A stretch of 62,411 nt of DNA from an uncultured Gammaproteobacteria bacterium (GTDB lineage Bacteria; Pseudomonadota; Gammaproteobacteria; Pseudomonadales; Azotimanducaceae). Where the stretch lies: NCBI GenBank assembly GCA_913050035.1, contig CAJXAC010000004.1, positions 1 to 62,411 of the forward strand, read 5' to 3'. This document shows, in pieces, positions 17,991 to 26,737 of this stretch (its first letter is position 1; each line of letters begins with the position of its first letter). A program made the position numbers and the translations under genes. Under the pieces are notes generated by a model, which saw only the letters and a list, made by a program, of their open reading frames with translations, made no database searches and had not been told where the DNA came from.

Positions 17991-19097
17991 ATGAAGATCA
18001 CTGATGTCAAAGTCACCGTATGGGAATGGAATGACATTCCGCCAACTCGCTATACGTTAAATGTAAAAAGTTCTGGCACTTCGACTCATATGGCTCTGGT
18101 GAAAATCATCACCGATGAAGGTATCGAGGGCCATGCCTTTCTGGGTAATGCGTTGAGTTCTCTGGGCAACGACGCAAACGTAATTATTGATCGATTTAAG
18201 CCAATGCTCGTCGGCCAGGATCCGTTAGCCCGCGAAAAAATATTCCAACGCATGTCTACCTGGGCAATGGGTCCGATCTTGAGAGTCATTGGCGCCATAG
18301 ACGTCGCGCTCTGGGATCTTGCTGGCAAAGCAGCAGGCATCCCAATTCACAAATTGATGGGATCATACCGTGAAAGCGTACCGGCCTACGCAAGCTCAGC
18401 CGTTTTCGAGCACACAGAGGAATACGCCGAGGAAGCTGTTCGCTATAAGGAAGCCGGCTGGAGCGCGTACAAAATACACCCGCCAGCCATTGCTGCATGG
18501 GACATCAAAATTTGCGAAGCAGTTCGGCGCGCGGTCGGCGATGACTATCGCATCATGCTGGATTCAACTTGGTCATATGATTATCCAGACGCGCTGCGGG
18601 TCGGTAGAGCGGCTGAGGCACTGGACTTTTATTGGTACGAAGATCCACTTGCGTACGATGACATCAACGGCTACGTGAAATTGAAGCAGGATCTGCGAAT
18701 TCCGCTAATGGCCACCGAAATGCCCAACACTGGGCCAACGGCTTACGCCCCATGGATTATGCAAAACGCCACCGATTATCTGCGCGGCGACGTTGCAATT
18801 AAGGGCGGCTTAACGTCGTGCCTTAAAACCGCTCATACCGCCGAAACTTTTCAAATGAATTACGAAGTGCATCATGGTGGCAACTCGCTAAACAACGTAG
18901 CGAATCTGCATCTGATAATGGCTGTAAAAAATTGCGAGTACTTTGAGGTGCTGCTGCCAGACGAGGTTCAAAAACACGGTTTAGTTAAGGACATCGAGGT
19001 GGACAAAAATGGCCTAGTGCATGCTCATCAGGGCCCCGGGCTCGGCGCCGAAATTGACTTCGATTTAATCGAGCACAACAAAGTCGCAGATCTTTAA
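17991..19097 (+). CDS. Enolase-superfamily (mandelate racemase type) acid-sugar dehydratase
   Basis: 368 residues. Capping domain then a barrel with K161-x-H163 in AYKIHPP, metal ligands D191 (MLDSTW), E217 (YWYEDPL) and E243 (ATEMPN), D267 in RGDVAIKGG and His 294/295 in YEVHHGG. This is the His-Asp dyad layout of the mandelate racemase subgroup, whose members dehydrate aldonic acids. KxH instead of KxK at strand 2 narrows but does not fix the substrate. ATG 17991 follows GGGAG. It heads an operon with the SDR (13 bp later) and the Kelch protein, fitting oxidation of a sugar to an acid followed by dehydration. Confidence 0.85.
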   Translation: MKITDVKVTVWEWNDIPPTRYTLNVKSSGTSTHMALVKIITDEGIEGHAFLGNALSSLGNDANVIIDRFKPMLVGQDPLAREKIFQRMSTWAMGPILRVIGAIDVALWDLAGKAAGIPIHKLMGSYRESVPAYASSAVFEHTEEYAEEAVRYKEAGWSAYKIHPPAIAAWDIKICEAVRRAVGDDYRIMLDSTWSYDYPDALRVGRAAEALDFYWYEDPLAYDDINGYVKLKQDLRIPLMATEMPNTGPTAYAPWIMQNATDYLRGDVAIKGGLTSCLKTAHTAETFQMNYEVHHGGNSLNNVANLHLIMAVKNCEYFEVLLPDEVQKHGLVKDIEVDKNGLVHAHQGPGLGAEIDFDLIEHNKVADL

Positions 19098-19110
19098 TTG
19101 AGACAAGGCA

Positions 19111-19920
19111 ATGCAGGATTTCGCAAAGAAAACAGTTTTCATAACGGGCGGCGCTAGCGGTGTTGGCTTAGGCATAGCTAAGGCATTTGCAAAACAAAAG
19201 GCCAACGTAGTTATTGCAGATATTCAACCAGATAGGCTGATTGAGGCAGAACGACAGCTGCGCACCCTAACCAATACCGTTCTAGCGATTGAGGTGGATA
19301 CCACCGACATCGTCTCGCTGCAGCGCGCAAAAGCAGAAATCGAGACCACCTTCGACCCTGTTAGCGTGTTGTGCAATAACGCCGGTATTGGCGGCGGCGG
19401 CAAAATACTTGAAACGGCGGAAGAAAAATGGCGCCGCGTCACCGAAGTGAATCTCTGGGGGCCGATCAACGGAGTGAAAATTTTCCTGCCTGACATGTTG
19501 GAGCGCGGTGAACCCGGCCATATTGTTAACACGGCCTCTTTTAGCGGCATTCAGGGGCACCATTCTCAAGGCGCATACGGCACTAGCAAGTTTGCGGCGG
19601 TGGGTTTTTCAGAGTTTCTACGTAACGATCTTGAGGGCACCTGCATATCGGCATCCGTGCTGTGCCCGCATGTCGTGGACACCCCGATTTTTTATCCGGA
19701 CCTAAAACCAAACGAAACCGAAGAAATTCAAGCGCGTAGGGAAAAAATGCCTTGGCTACAGGAAATTGCGGTATCGGCGGATACTGTCGGTGAACAGGTG
19801 CTGGCTGGTATCCGCAGTGATGAGCTGTACATTTTCTGTGACGGATCCGATTCTAGAAAAATGCTAGAAGCACGGTGCGACGATTTATTGGCCGCTATGG
19901 ACCGACAATTTCCAAAGTAG
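19111..19920 (+). CDS. Short-chain dehydrogenase/reductase
   Basis: 269 residues, classical SDR: cofactor loop TGGASGVGLGIAKA, NNAGIGGGG, and catalytic Ser in NTASFSG with AYGTSKFA (Y-x-x-x-K). The Asp of VIADIQPDR after strand 2 suggests NAD(H). It lies between the acid-sugar dehydratase and the Kelch gene with short gaps, so it probably oxidises a sugar or hydroxy acid in the same pathway. Confidence 0.85.
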   Translation: MQDFAKKTVFITGGASGVGLGIAKAFAKQKANVVIADIQPDRLIEAERQLRTLTNTVLAIEVDTTDIVSLQRAKAEIETTFDPVSVLCNNAGIGGGGKILETAEEKWRRVTEVNLWGPINGVKIFLPDMLERGEPGHIVNTASFSGIQGHHSQGAYGTSKFAAVGFSEFLRNDLEGTCISASVLCPHVVDTPIFYPDLKPNETEEIQARREKMPWLQEIAVSADTVGEQVLAGIRSDELYIFCDGSDSRKMLEARCDDLLAAMDRQFPK

Positions 19921-19959
19921 CGAAGCCTCTTTCACCGGAGATTTTACAGGAGTATGAGT

Positions 19960-20928
19960 ATGAGTGAGGCAACATACACATTGGATTGGCAGCAACTTGC
20001 TGATATGCCCGTTGCTAAATGGGAACCTGCCAGTCTTCTCATCGACGGCCAACTATATGTGCTCGGCGGCTACGAAAACTACATTATGTCGAGCAAACGA
20101 CTGCACGTTTTTGATCCCGAAACTGAGATCTGGACCCAACTTCAAGACTTACCCAGTGCCCTATCTCACGTCAATCTGGTTCCCGGTGAGTCAGGATTTT
20201 GGTTTGCCGGCGGCATGAAGGACAAGGTCCACCCCGGTAAAGATCACATTATTGCTGAGGTCTGGCATTACAACATTGAGCTTGATCGCTATACCGCCGC
20301 ACCGCTTCTACCAGGACCACGCGCAGGCGGCGGACTGGCGCGCCTAGGTGATAATTTGCACTATATTTCCGGGCTGATGGCTGACCGTGATACGGATTCG
20401 CCCGATCACTGGGTATTGGATCTCGCGACATGGCGAAAGGGAAACAGAACCGACTGGGTTGAGGCAGCACCCCTGCCTATTGCGCGCAACCAGCTCTCAA
20501 TTGCGGTACTGAATGACGAAATTTACGTCATTGGGGGGCAATTCAATCACGACTCGCAGCAACTGGATCAGACGAACGTCGACATCTACAGCCCAACAAC
20601 TCAGCAATGGCGTGCCGGCCCATCACTACCCTATGGTCATTCCCACTCGGAAGGTGCCACCTTTGTCTATGACAATACGATTTGGATGATCGGCGGACAC
20701 CACACTCCTGCGGGTGAAAAGAAGAGTTTTTGCAGCGACGTGTTAACTCTTAAGGCTGACGGCGAATGGGAACTTTTAAGTAAATTGCCCAAACCAATTT
20801 CTTCTCCAGCTGCGTCAATCGCCCAAAACAAGCTCTACGTCGCCGGCGGATGGGATGGACGCCGAGAAGAAGCTACGGAAAAGTGGCTGTCGTCACCGGA
20901 AGTGTGGGTGGCAAATATCAATACCTAA
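19960..20928 (+). CDS. Kelch-repeat beta-propeller protein
   Basis: About 322 residues. Five to six Kelch units are visible, each with a double Gly and a spaced aromatic pair: LYVLGGYENY, FWFAGGMKDK, LHYISGLMAD, IYVIGGQFNH, IWMIGGHHTP and LYVAGGWDGR. No signal peptide. Kelch propellers of this size occur as mutarotase-like or lyase-associated proteins (e.g. N-acetylneuraminate epimerase type) and could act on the sugar acid of this operon; the function is not certain. I prefer ATG 19960, 7 nt after AGGAG, over ATG 19954, which is only 1 nt from it. Confidence 0.8.
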   Translation: MSEATYTLDWQQLADMPVAKWEPASLLIDGQLYVLGGYENYIMSSKRLHVFDPETEIWTQLQDLPSALSHVNLVPGESGFWFAGGMKDKVHPGKDHIIAEVWHYNIELDRYTAAPLLPGPRAGGGLARLGDNLHYISGLMADRDTDSPDHWVLDLATWRKGNRTDWVEAAPLPIARNQLSIAVLNDEIYVIGGQFNHDSQQLDQTNVDIYSPTTQQWRAGPSLPYGHSHSEGATFVYDNTIWMIGGHHTPAGEKKSFCSDVLTLKADGEWELLSKLPKPISSPAASIAQNKLYVAGGWDGRREEATEKWLSSPEVWVANINT

Positions 20929-20982
20929 GCAGTGCTGACCCGACCATGCCAGGACTGACGGTAAAAGTGTTGGCTTATGGCG

Positions 20983-21834
20983 TCAAAACAACCCCGCTGT
21001 TGTTCGCAACTGAACCTCATCCTCTCGCAACAGGCTGCGCAGGTAAGCGGAATCATCGCTGGCCACAATGCTTTGTTCAGGTATCCGACCCTTGAAATCC
21101 TGAAACGGCAGCATGTACGGCCGACAATGCTGGCCTATCATGGTAACTCGCAGGCCCGGCGTTGTTTTCCGGTACGAGCCATGCCAAAGGCCGCCGTTAA
21201 ATATCACCAACGAGCCTTTCGGCGCGGTAACCGGCACCGATAAGGGCAGGGCCTCTCCGAGTTCTGGCAAGCGCTCCTTACGATGACTTCCAGGCACATA
21301 GGCTAATGCACCATCGTCGCGAGAATAGTCGGTCAGCGTCCAGTTCATGTTTGCGATATGCGGTAATTGCCAATTCCACGGGGCCGGCACCGCACTCTGA
21401 TCAGCATGAAAACCCGTAGTCTCCTCAGCAGGCCAAGCATCTGGCGTCTGCCACTTAATCCACCCATCGCTAACTGCAACACGATGCCCAACACCAAGCA
21501 GGTGCGTCATTAGTGCCTTCTTTACGGGATGCGTTAGCACTTCTAAAAATACTGGATCCTCGTATATGAGATGAGAAAAAATCATATGACCGATCTCACT
21601 CGGGCGACCGGTGAACGCCTTCGCAGGATTTTTGTGCAGTTCGAATTTGGCGTTTGCGCGGGCCTCGCCAACTCGCAAAATTGCGTCCCGTAATCGATCT
21701 ACCCAAGTGTCCGGAAGCCGCAGAGTGTCCTGATCCACCACAGTTAAACCGACCTCATCGAGTTCCTCGAGATGACAAGCCAGCCCATATTCCGCGACGA
21801 TTTCACCGATATCTATAACTTCATCAACAACCAT
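20983..21834 (-). CDS. PhyH-family Fe(II)/2-oxoglutarate dioxygenase
   Basis: 283 residues. H143-x-D145 in TGFHADQSA, distal H218 in GLWHGSYR and R229 form the Fe/2OG site; YVPGSHRKERLP is the usual PhyH loop. ATG 21834 lies 7 bp after the stop of the upstream ABC gene and is preceded by GGTCAGTG, so it is the last gene of the phosphoesterase-ABC-ABC-PhyH operon. An oxygenase travelling with a heterodimeric exporter suggests that it modifies the exported compound or processes a lipid-like substrate. Confidence 0.85.
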   Translation of the reverse strand: MVVDEVIDIGEIVAEYGLACHLEELDEVGLTVVDQDTLRLPDTWVDRLRDAILRVGEARANAKFELHKNPAKAFTGRPSEIGHMIFSHLIYEDPVFLEVLTHPVKKALMTHLLGVGHRVAVSDGWIKWQTPDAWPAEETTGFHADQSAVPAPWNWQLPHIANMNWTLTDYSRDDGALAYVPGSHRKERLPELGEALPLSVPVTAPKGSLVIFNGGLWHGSYRKTTPGLRVTMIGQHCRPYMLPFQDFKGRIPEQSIVASDDSAYLRSLLREDEVQLRTTAGLF

Positions 21835-21841
21835 CACTGAC

Positions 21842-23815
21842 CTACCCGTTTTGCAACTCAACGAACTTTCGATAGGCGCTCGTAGGCTGCGCCATAAGGG
21901 ACGCATGGTTACCCACATCGCGCACCTGCCCCTCCTCAAGAAAAATAATGCGATCAGCTTCTCGTATCGTCGACAATCGATGCGCGATCACTACGACCAA
22001 TCGTCCCTGCGCGGTATTGCGTAGAGCTTCAACCAGAGCATTCTCGGTTTTGGGGTCAAGGGCGGCGGTCGGCTCATCGAGAACTAGAATGGGCGTTTCC
22101 CGAACAAGACCTCGCGCAATAGACAAACGTTGTTTCTGACCCACCGACAACGTATCGCCACCCTTGCCAATCACGCTGTCGATACCGTCCGGAAACTGCT
22201 CAATGAATTCCATGGCACCCGCCAGCCGACAAGCTTCAAGCATCTGCTCGTCGGTAGCCTGCGGATTCGCCAGCAACAAGTTGTCACGAATACTCTCGGA
22301 CAAAAGCATATGTTCTTGAAAAACATACGTAACCTGCTTGCGAATTTCGTTTACACCGGTATCCGCCAGATCTATGTTGTCGAAGCGAATCCTACCCGCG
22401 GAGGGCTTGATATAACCAGGCAGCAAATAAGCTAGAGTTGTCTTACCAGCACCGGTAGGACCAACGATGGCGACCAGTTCGCCGAGCGGCAGCGTTAAAT
22501 TTACATCCTTCAATACTTGCCTACCGTCAGGATAAGCAAAGCTAACATTCTCGAGCTCAACACTCTTTTCAATTATCGGCAAGGGATCAGATTCGGTATC
22601 AAGTTCTGAAGTGTAATCAATAAAGAAAAACACACGTCGTACAGCCGCAACATTTCGTTGCAGGTCAATCCAATATTTACCGGCCAGCCGCGCGTTTCCT
22701 CCTAAAATAAAGAAAAATCCGGTAAGCACAGCATAGTCGCCAGGCGACAAACTCTCGGCAATGATTCTGTCCGTAGTAAGTACAAAAGCCAAACCCAGCG
22801 AAATAATGAGCGCAGCATATGACAGCGCGATAGCCGCCAGGTCTACCATAAAAGCAATACGGTGCCTCTTGAACGACTCTTTACTCTTGTCTGCAAAATT
22901 CTCCGATTCAACCTGCGATCCGCCTAGCGACTGCACGGCGCCAATATTGTCTACATTTTGCTCCATCTGATTTGTTGTTGATGCGCCCGCGGCACGACTT
23001 TCTTGATTGACTCGACGGGCAATGCCGGAAAGCGGTGCCGTGAGGATTAAGGTCATCGGCATTAGCGCTGCAGCGAGCCATACAATCTCTGGCGCAATGG
23101 CGCCGTAACTGTATTGCATCATCCACAGCGACAACACTGCACTAAAGAGAAGCAAAAACGGCGCCACGGTAAGCTTGTAGCAAATTTCAGGCAGCATAGG
23201 TGCGTCATACATCACGCGATACACTGAATCACCGATACGTTGATCATCCAGCGTGGTCATTTCCAGCCGCGTCAACCTCCCCATCAAACTGGTGCGCAGA
23301 CTATTTGCTAGTCGCTGAGTCATGCGAATGGTGAGCAGCGTTTCTAACAACCCCCACAAGCCGCTGGTCTGACTACCGCCGGTCGATAACGCTTGCTCCG
23401 ATTGCGTCGCCGCGTCGTGCCCTGCAGGTATTCCATCACGCTCCGTCTGAATGCTGGGCATAGCGCGCATACCGAAGAAGACGAGAAGCACTAGGAATAA
23501 GATTGTCAGCGAGATCATAATGTCACTCGGCGTCATTCCCTCAATAAAGTGGACTAACGGATTTAAAAAGGGCGGAAAGCGCACATTGGCATCTATAGGC
23601 TGCTGCAGAATCACTTGGTCCACGACGATTTTTAATAGCCAAGGCAAAACAATCGCCGGCAACAACGCAACCGTGGCAAAAACAAACTTATACGCAAACA
23701 GCTTCTTGACCTTAGTCAGCAAACCTAGGGACCGGCTGATCATGGCAAATGTTTGTGTTAGGGAAAGATCAGTGTCGACATCAATACGGTCGTCGTAACG
23801 TGTTGATTCACCCAT
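21842..23815 (-). CDS. ABC exporter half-transporter, second subunit (pair 1)
   Basis: About 657 residues. TM1 is followed by a long insert (roughly residues 60-160, with repeated charged and Ser/Gly-rich stretches), then the ABC membrane domain including TTLDDQRIGDSVYR, and a complete nucleotide-binding domain: Walker A GPTGAGKTT, signature LSVGQKQR, Walker B ILVLDEPTAALD, switch IAHRLST. Start ATG 23815 overlaps the stop of the first subunit by 8 nt (ATGGGTGA), so translation is coupled; upstream in-frame ATGs lie inside the preceding gene. It is the paralogue of the subunit at 45129. Substrate unknown. Confidence 0.85.
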   Translation of the reverse strand: MGESTRYDDRIDVDTDLSLTQTFAMISRSLGLLTKVKKLFAYKFVFATVALLPAIVLPWLLKIVVDQVILQQPIDANVRFPPFLNPLVHFIEGMTPSDIMISLTILFLVLLVFFGMRAMPSIQTERDGIPAGHDAATQSEQALSTGGSQTSGLWGLLETLLTIRMTQRLANSLRTSLMGRLTRLEMTTLDDQRIGDSVYRVMYDAPMLPEICYKLTVAPFLLLFSAVLSLWMMQYSYGAIAPEIVWLAAALMPMTLILTAPLSGIARRVNQESRAAGASTTNQMEQNVDNIGAVQSLGGSQVESENFADKSKESFKRHRIAFMVDLAAIALSYAALIISLGLAFVLTTDRIIAESLSPGDYAVLTGFFFILGGNARLAGKYWIDLQRNVAAVRRVFFFIDYTSELDTESDPLPIIEKSVELENVSFAYPDGRQVLKDVNLTLPLGELVAIVGPTGAGKTTLAYLLPGYIKPSAGRIRFDNIDLADTGVNEIRKQVTYVFQEHMLLSESIRDNLLLANPQATDEQMLEACRLAGAMEFIEQFPDGIDSVIGKGGDTLSVGQKQRLSIARGLVRETPILVLDEPTAALDPKTENALVEALRNTAQGRLVVVIAHRLSTIREADRIIFLEEGQVRDVGNHASLMAQPTSAYRKFVELQNG

Positions 23816-25775
23816 CTTGTTCGCCTCTGGTTTCATCGGTACCGAGTTCCGCGGCCACAAATTCGGCGTATGCACCATTTTGCGCAAGCAATTGCTGATG
23901 CGATCCCAACTCTTTGATTACCCCGTCTTCAAGAAAGGCGATTTGATCTGCATTACGAATGGTCGAAAGTCGATGGGTAATAATGAACACCACTCGTTCC
24001 CGTCCCCACTCACCAAGATTCGCCATGACCCGACGCTCTGTCTCCGCGTCCAGCGATGCCGTCGGCTCATCAAGAATCAATATCGGTGTATCGCGCAAAA
24101 CCGCGCGCGCGATGGAAATGCGCTGGCGCTGGCCGGTAGAAAGTTTCCCGCCCCGCTCCCCTAGCTCTGTGTCATAGCCATCAGGCATCGCCCGAACGAA
24201 CTCATCCGCACAAGCGACCTGTGCTGCAGCCGTGACCTGACCTTGATCAATATCACTCCTTCCATAGCGAATGTTGTCTGCGACACTCGTCGCAAACAAT
24301 ACGTTCTGCTGCAGCGCGATAGATACGTTTGAGCGAACATCCTCCGCAGACATCTGGCTCAACGCGACCTCGTTAACAAGTACCGCGCCTGCGTCCGGAT
24401 TATACAGACGCAAAAGCATAGACATGAGCGTAGACTTGCCTGACCCGGTCGCGCCAACGATTGCTGTTACCGTACCCGTTTTTGCCGATAGCGACGCGCC
24501 CTTCAAAATCATGCGATCCGGCTGATAACCGAACTCTATATTTTCGATGCGCACTTCTTTCAGCTTTTCTGGAAACGCTTGAGGCGATTCCACATCAACA
24601 ACCTCGGGCTCTAAATCCAGCAAGAAAAATGCGCGCTTTAAACCGGCAACGAGATCCTGGACGGTAGACCAGTAAAAGGCTAGCTCCCAAATCTGCGCCG
24701 ATACTTCTTCCCCTCGACCAGTCGCGACCTTAAACGCACCGAGGTTCCATACCGCAAAACCTACCAACGCAATGCTGCCTCCCAAAAAAGTCGAATCCCC
24801 ACGAATCGTCCAAGTGGCCATAAAGTAGTCGGCTATGAACACAAAACTGAGCCCGACAACCGCAACGCTTACGGTCAGATAGGCAATGTATTTGCGCATA
24901 TCAAAAGCGGCATCCAACGCCTTCTGTGAATCGCTCTGAAAACGCTCCATCAGTCGGGTTTCCGCACCGCTTGCTTTTACTACCCGGATGGCGGCCAGCG
25001 TCTCCTGGATCCTTGAAGTCAGATCGCTGTTGTACTCTCGTGACAACGTCGCAGCCACACGAATCTTAGGAATATAAAACCGCATTAACATGATGGTGGG
25101 GACCGCTGCCGCCACCAACAAAAACCCTAAGACAGGAGAAAAAAGCAGTAGGACTATAATCCCAAAGGTCGCCCAAGCGACCACACGCAGTGGCGAGATC
25201 ACCATATAAAGCAATACGTTGACAATCGTCGCACTGTCCTGGTAAATCCGATAAATCGCATCGCCGGTTTTCGAATCACTGTGATATCGAAGCGACAGAT
25301 GTTCTACTCGCGACAGCATCTCCACACGTAAATCCTGATTAACACGCTGAAAGATCCAGGTCATGTAATACCAAACACAGACGCTGATCCCTAACAACAG
25401 CACCGCCAAAACACCTGCGAGGACAATGACTCGTTCGCGCACAACCTTGCGTTGCTCCAACCCTAATTGGCCGTTCTCAGCGCCCGCAGATGAAACAAAG
25501 TCTTCATCAAGCAGCAACATAGTCGCCTGCAGTGGCTCTAGCTTTTCGCCCAAGATAATTTTGTTTTCGATCAGATCAGTACCAATAAACGCAGCGCCCA
25601 ATAGGAACGCGCCGAGCACCGAGTTAATTAGCACGAAGGTAGCGAGGTGTTTCGCTTGCGGCCGATAGTATGGCCAACAGCGCCAAGCCAGTTTGAACGC
25701 CTCTTTAACTGACCCAGACTCTGCGGAGGACTCTACCGGATCTTCGTGTACCAAGTTCGCATCAGCGTCCACCAT
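23808..25775 (-). CDS. ABC exporter half-transporter, first subunit (pair 1)
   Basis: 655 residues with an N-terminal TM domain of six segments, a polar loop after TM1 (residues ~75-110) and a C-terminal nucleotide-binding domain: GATGSGKST, LSTGQRQR, ILILDEPTASLD, ITHRLST. The cytoplasmic loop contains QRVNQDLR and then LRYHSDSKTGDAIYRIYQD, which recurs almost unchanged in the subunit at 42610. All catalytic motifs are intact, as they are in its partner, so both ATP sites could be active. GGGAG lies 2 nt before ATG 25775. MsbA/LmrA-type half exporters move lipids, peptides or drugs outward. Confidence 0.9.
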   Translation of the reverse strand: MVDADANLVHEDPVESSAESGSVKEAFKLAWRCWPYYRPQAKHLATFVLINSVLGAFLLGAAFIGTDLIENKIILGEKLEPLQATMLLLDEDFVSSAGAENGQLGLEQRKVVRERVIVLAGVLAVLLLGISVCVWYYMTWIFQRVNQDLRVEMLSRVEHLSLRYHSDSKTGDAIYRIYQDSATIVNVLLYMVISPLRVVAWATFGIIVLLLFSPVLGFLLVAAAVPTIMLMRFYIPKIRVAATLSREYNSDLTSRIQETLAAIRVVKASGAETRLMERFQSDSQKALDAAFDMRKYIAYLTVSVAVVGLSFVFIADYFMATWTIRGDSTFLGGSIALVGFAVWNLGAFKVATGRGEEVSAQIWELAFYWSTVQDLVAGLKRAFFLLDLEPEVVDVESPQAFPEKLKEVRIENIEFGYQPDRMILKGASLSAKTGTVTAIVGATGSGKSTLMSMLLRLYNPDAGAVLVNEVALSQMSAEDVRSNVSIALQQNVLFATSVADNIRYGRSDIDQGQVTAAAQVACADEFVRAMPDGYDTELGERGGKLSTGQRQRISIARAVLRDTPILILDEPTASLDAETERRVMANLGEWGRERVVFIITHRLSTIRNADQIAFLEDGVIKELGSHQQLLAQNGAYAEFVAAELGTDETRGEQDG

Positions 25776-25803
25776 GACTCCCTTCGCTCTGTCTTAGCCC
25801 TGC

Positions 25804-26556
25804 CTATCTGTATCCCTGACGCGCATAGCGCGTCCAAGGCTCCCGCTTGCCGATGCCATAACCATTCAAAAATCCTTCAACCAACCATGACTTAAAGTCC
25901 GGAAAATCGTTTAACACGTTTATCCGGTCGAGTGCTGCTAACCACGGCGCTGGGTCGTAGCACACGTGGCGAGCGTCATAGACCCCATCCTCGAACACAC
26001 CGTAGCACGCGTGTAAAACCCCACATCGCGGTTGGCCTACGCTGCCTGGATTGATAAACGTTCGACTACCAATGTCGCGGGTGAATTGCACATGGGTATG
26101 GCCAAAAAGGACCAGTTCAGCGTCGGTGCCGCCCGCCAAAAGCTCAAAAACCTCGTCGCTTGCATCTGGCACTGCCGCTAAATCTCTGCTGCCTAGATCG
26201 CCGTGATGGAGATAGGCGGATATTCCCCCAAATTCGTACCAACCGGCATCGGTAAATGTACTAATTTTGGCGACCGCCGAGTCATCTAGATCGGCCAGAA
26301 TCCAATCATTAAGCGCGACCCATTCAGCAGGCCAACTGCGGAACGTACTCGGGTCAAGAACTTCATCATCGTGGTTCCCACGAATCGTAATAATTGGGTT
26401 CAGAGCGCTCAATAGTTCTAGGGTTTCATTCGCCTGCGGCCCCGACAAGAAAGCGTCGCCAAGAAAAACCGACGCATCAGCATCCCTCTCGGCTTGCATG
26501 ACCGCACGCAGTGCTTCAGCATTACCGTGTATGTCACTAATCAGCAGGATTTTCAT
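25804..26556 (-). CDS. Calcineurin-like metallophosphoesterase (YfcE type)
   Basis: 250 residues with all five metallophosphoesterase motifs: SDIHGN at the N-terminus, GDAFLSGP, RGNHDDEV, HHGDLGS and FGHTHVQF. Proteins of this type hydrolyse phosphodiesters or phosphomonoesters with two metals in the cytosol. It is the first gene of the operon that continues into the two ABC subunits and PhyH (28 bp to the next ATG). A copy of the recurrent element lies 50 bp upstream. Confidence 0.85.
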   Translation of the reverse strand: MKILLISDIHGNAEALRAVMQAERDADASVFLGDAFLSGPQANETLELLSALNPIITIRGNHDDEVLDPSTFRSWPAEWVALNDWILADLDDSAVAKISTFTDAGWYEFGGISAYLHHGDLGSRDLAAVPDASDEVFELLAGGTDAELVLFGHTHVQFTRDIGSRTFINPGSVGQPRCGVLHACYGVFEDGVYDARHVCYDPAPWLAALDRINVLNDFPDFKSWLVEGFLNGYGIGKREPWTRYARQGYR

Positions 26557-26605
26557 AGAATTAGCTTATTGATCGCTTCAAACGATTGGAACAGCACAAT
26601 GAAAA

Positions 26606-26623
26606 AGCTCCCCCATTTTTGCG
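26606..26623 (-). promoter_or_regulatory. Recurrent TGGGKGAA element upstream of the phosphoesterase-ABC-PhyH operon
   Basis: Minus strand reads cgcaaaaatgggggagct, 50 bp before the phosphoesterase ATG and pointing into the operon. Confidence 0.45.
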
Positions 26624-26737
26624 TGCCAGCGCGAAGCCAACACAATGAAAGTGCCAGCTACATCGGTTCACCTTGTAGTATCCGAGCTTCTCTGCCTATT
26701 ACTTAGCAGTTTCTGCGCGAGCAAAAGGCCGGAACGG

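Noticed and set aside
23808-23830. gcgaacaagatgggtgaatc on the minus strand matches the recurrent element.
   Set aside because: It is the coding overlap of the two ABC subunits (stop TGA and start ATG-GGT-GAA), so the match can be explained by Met-Gly-Glu codons; not counted as a site.
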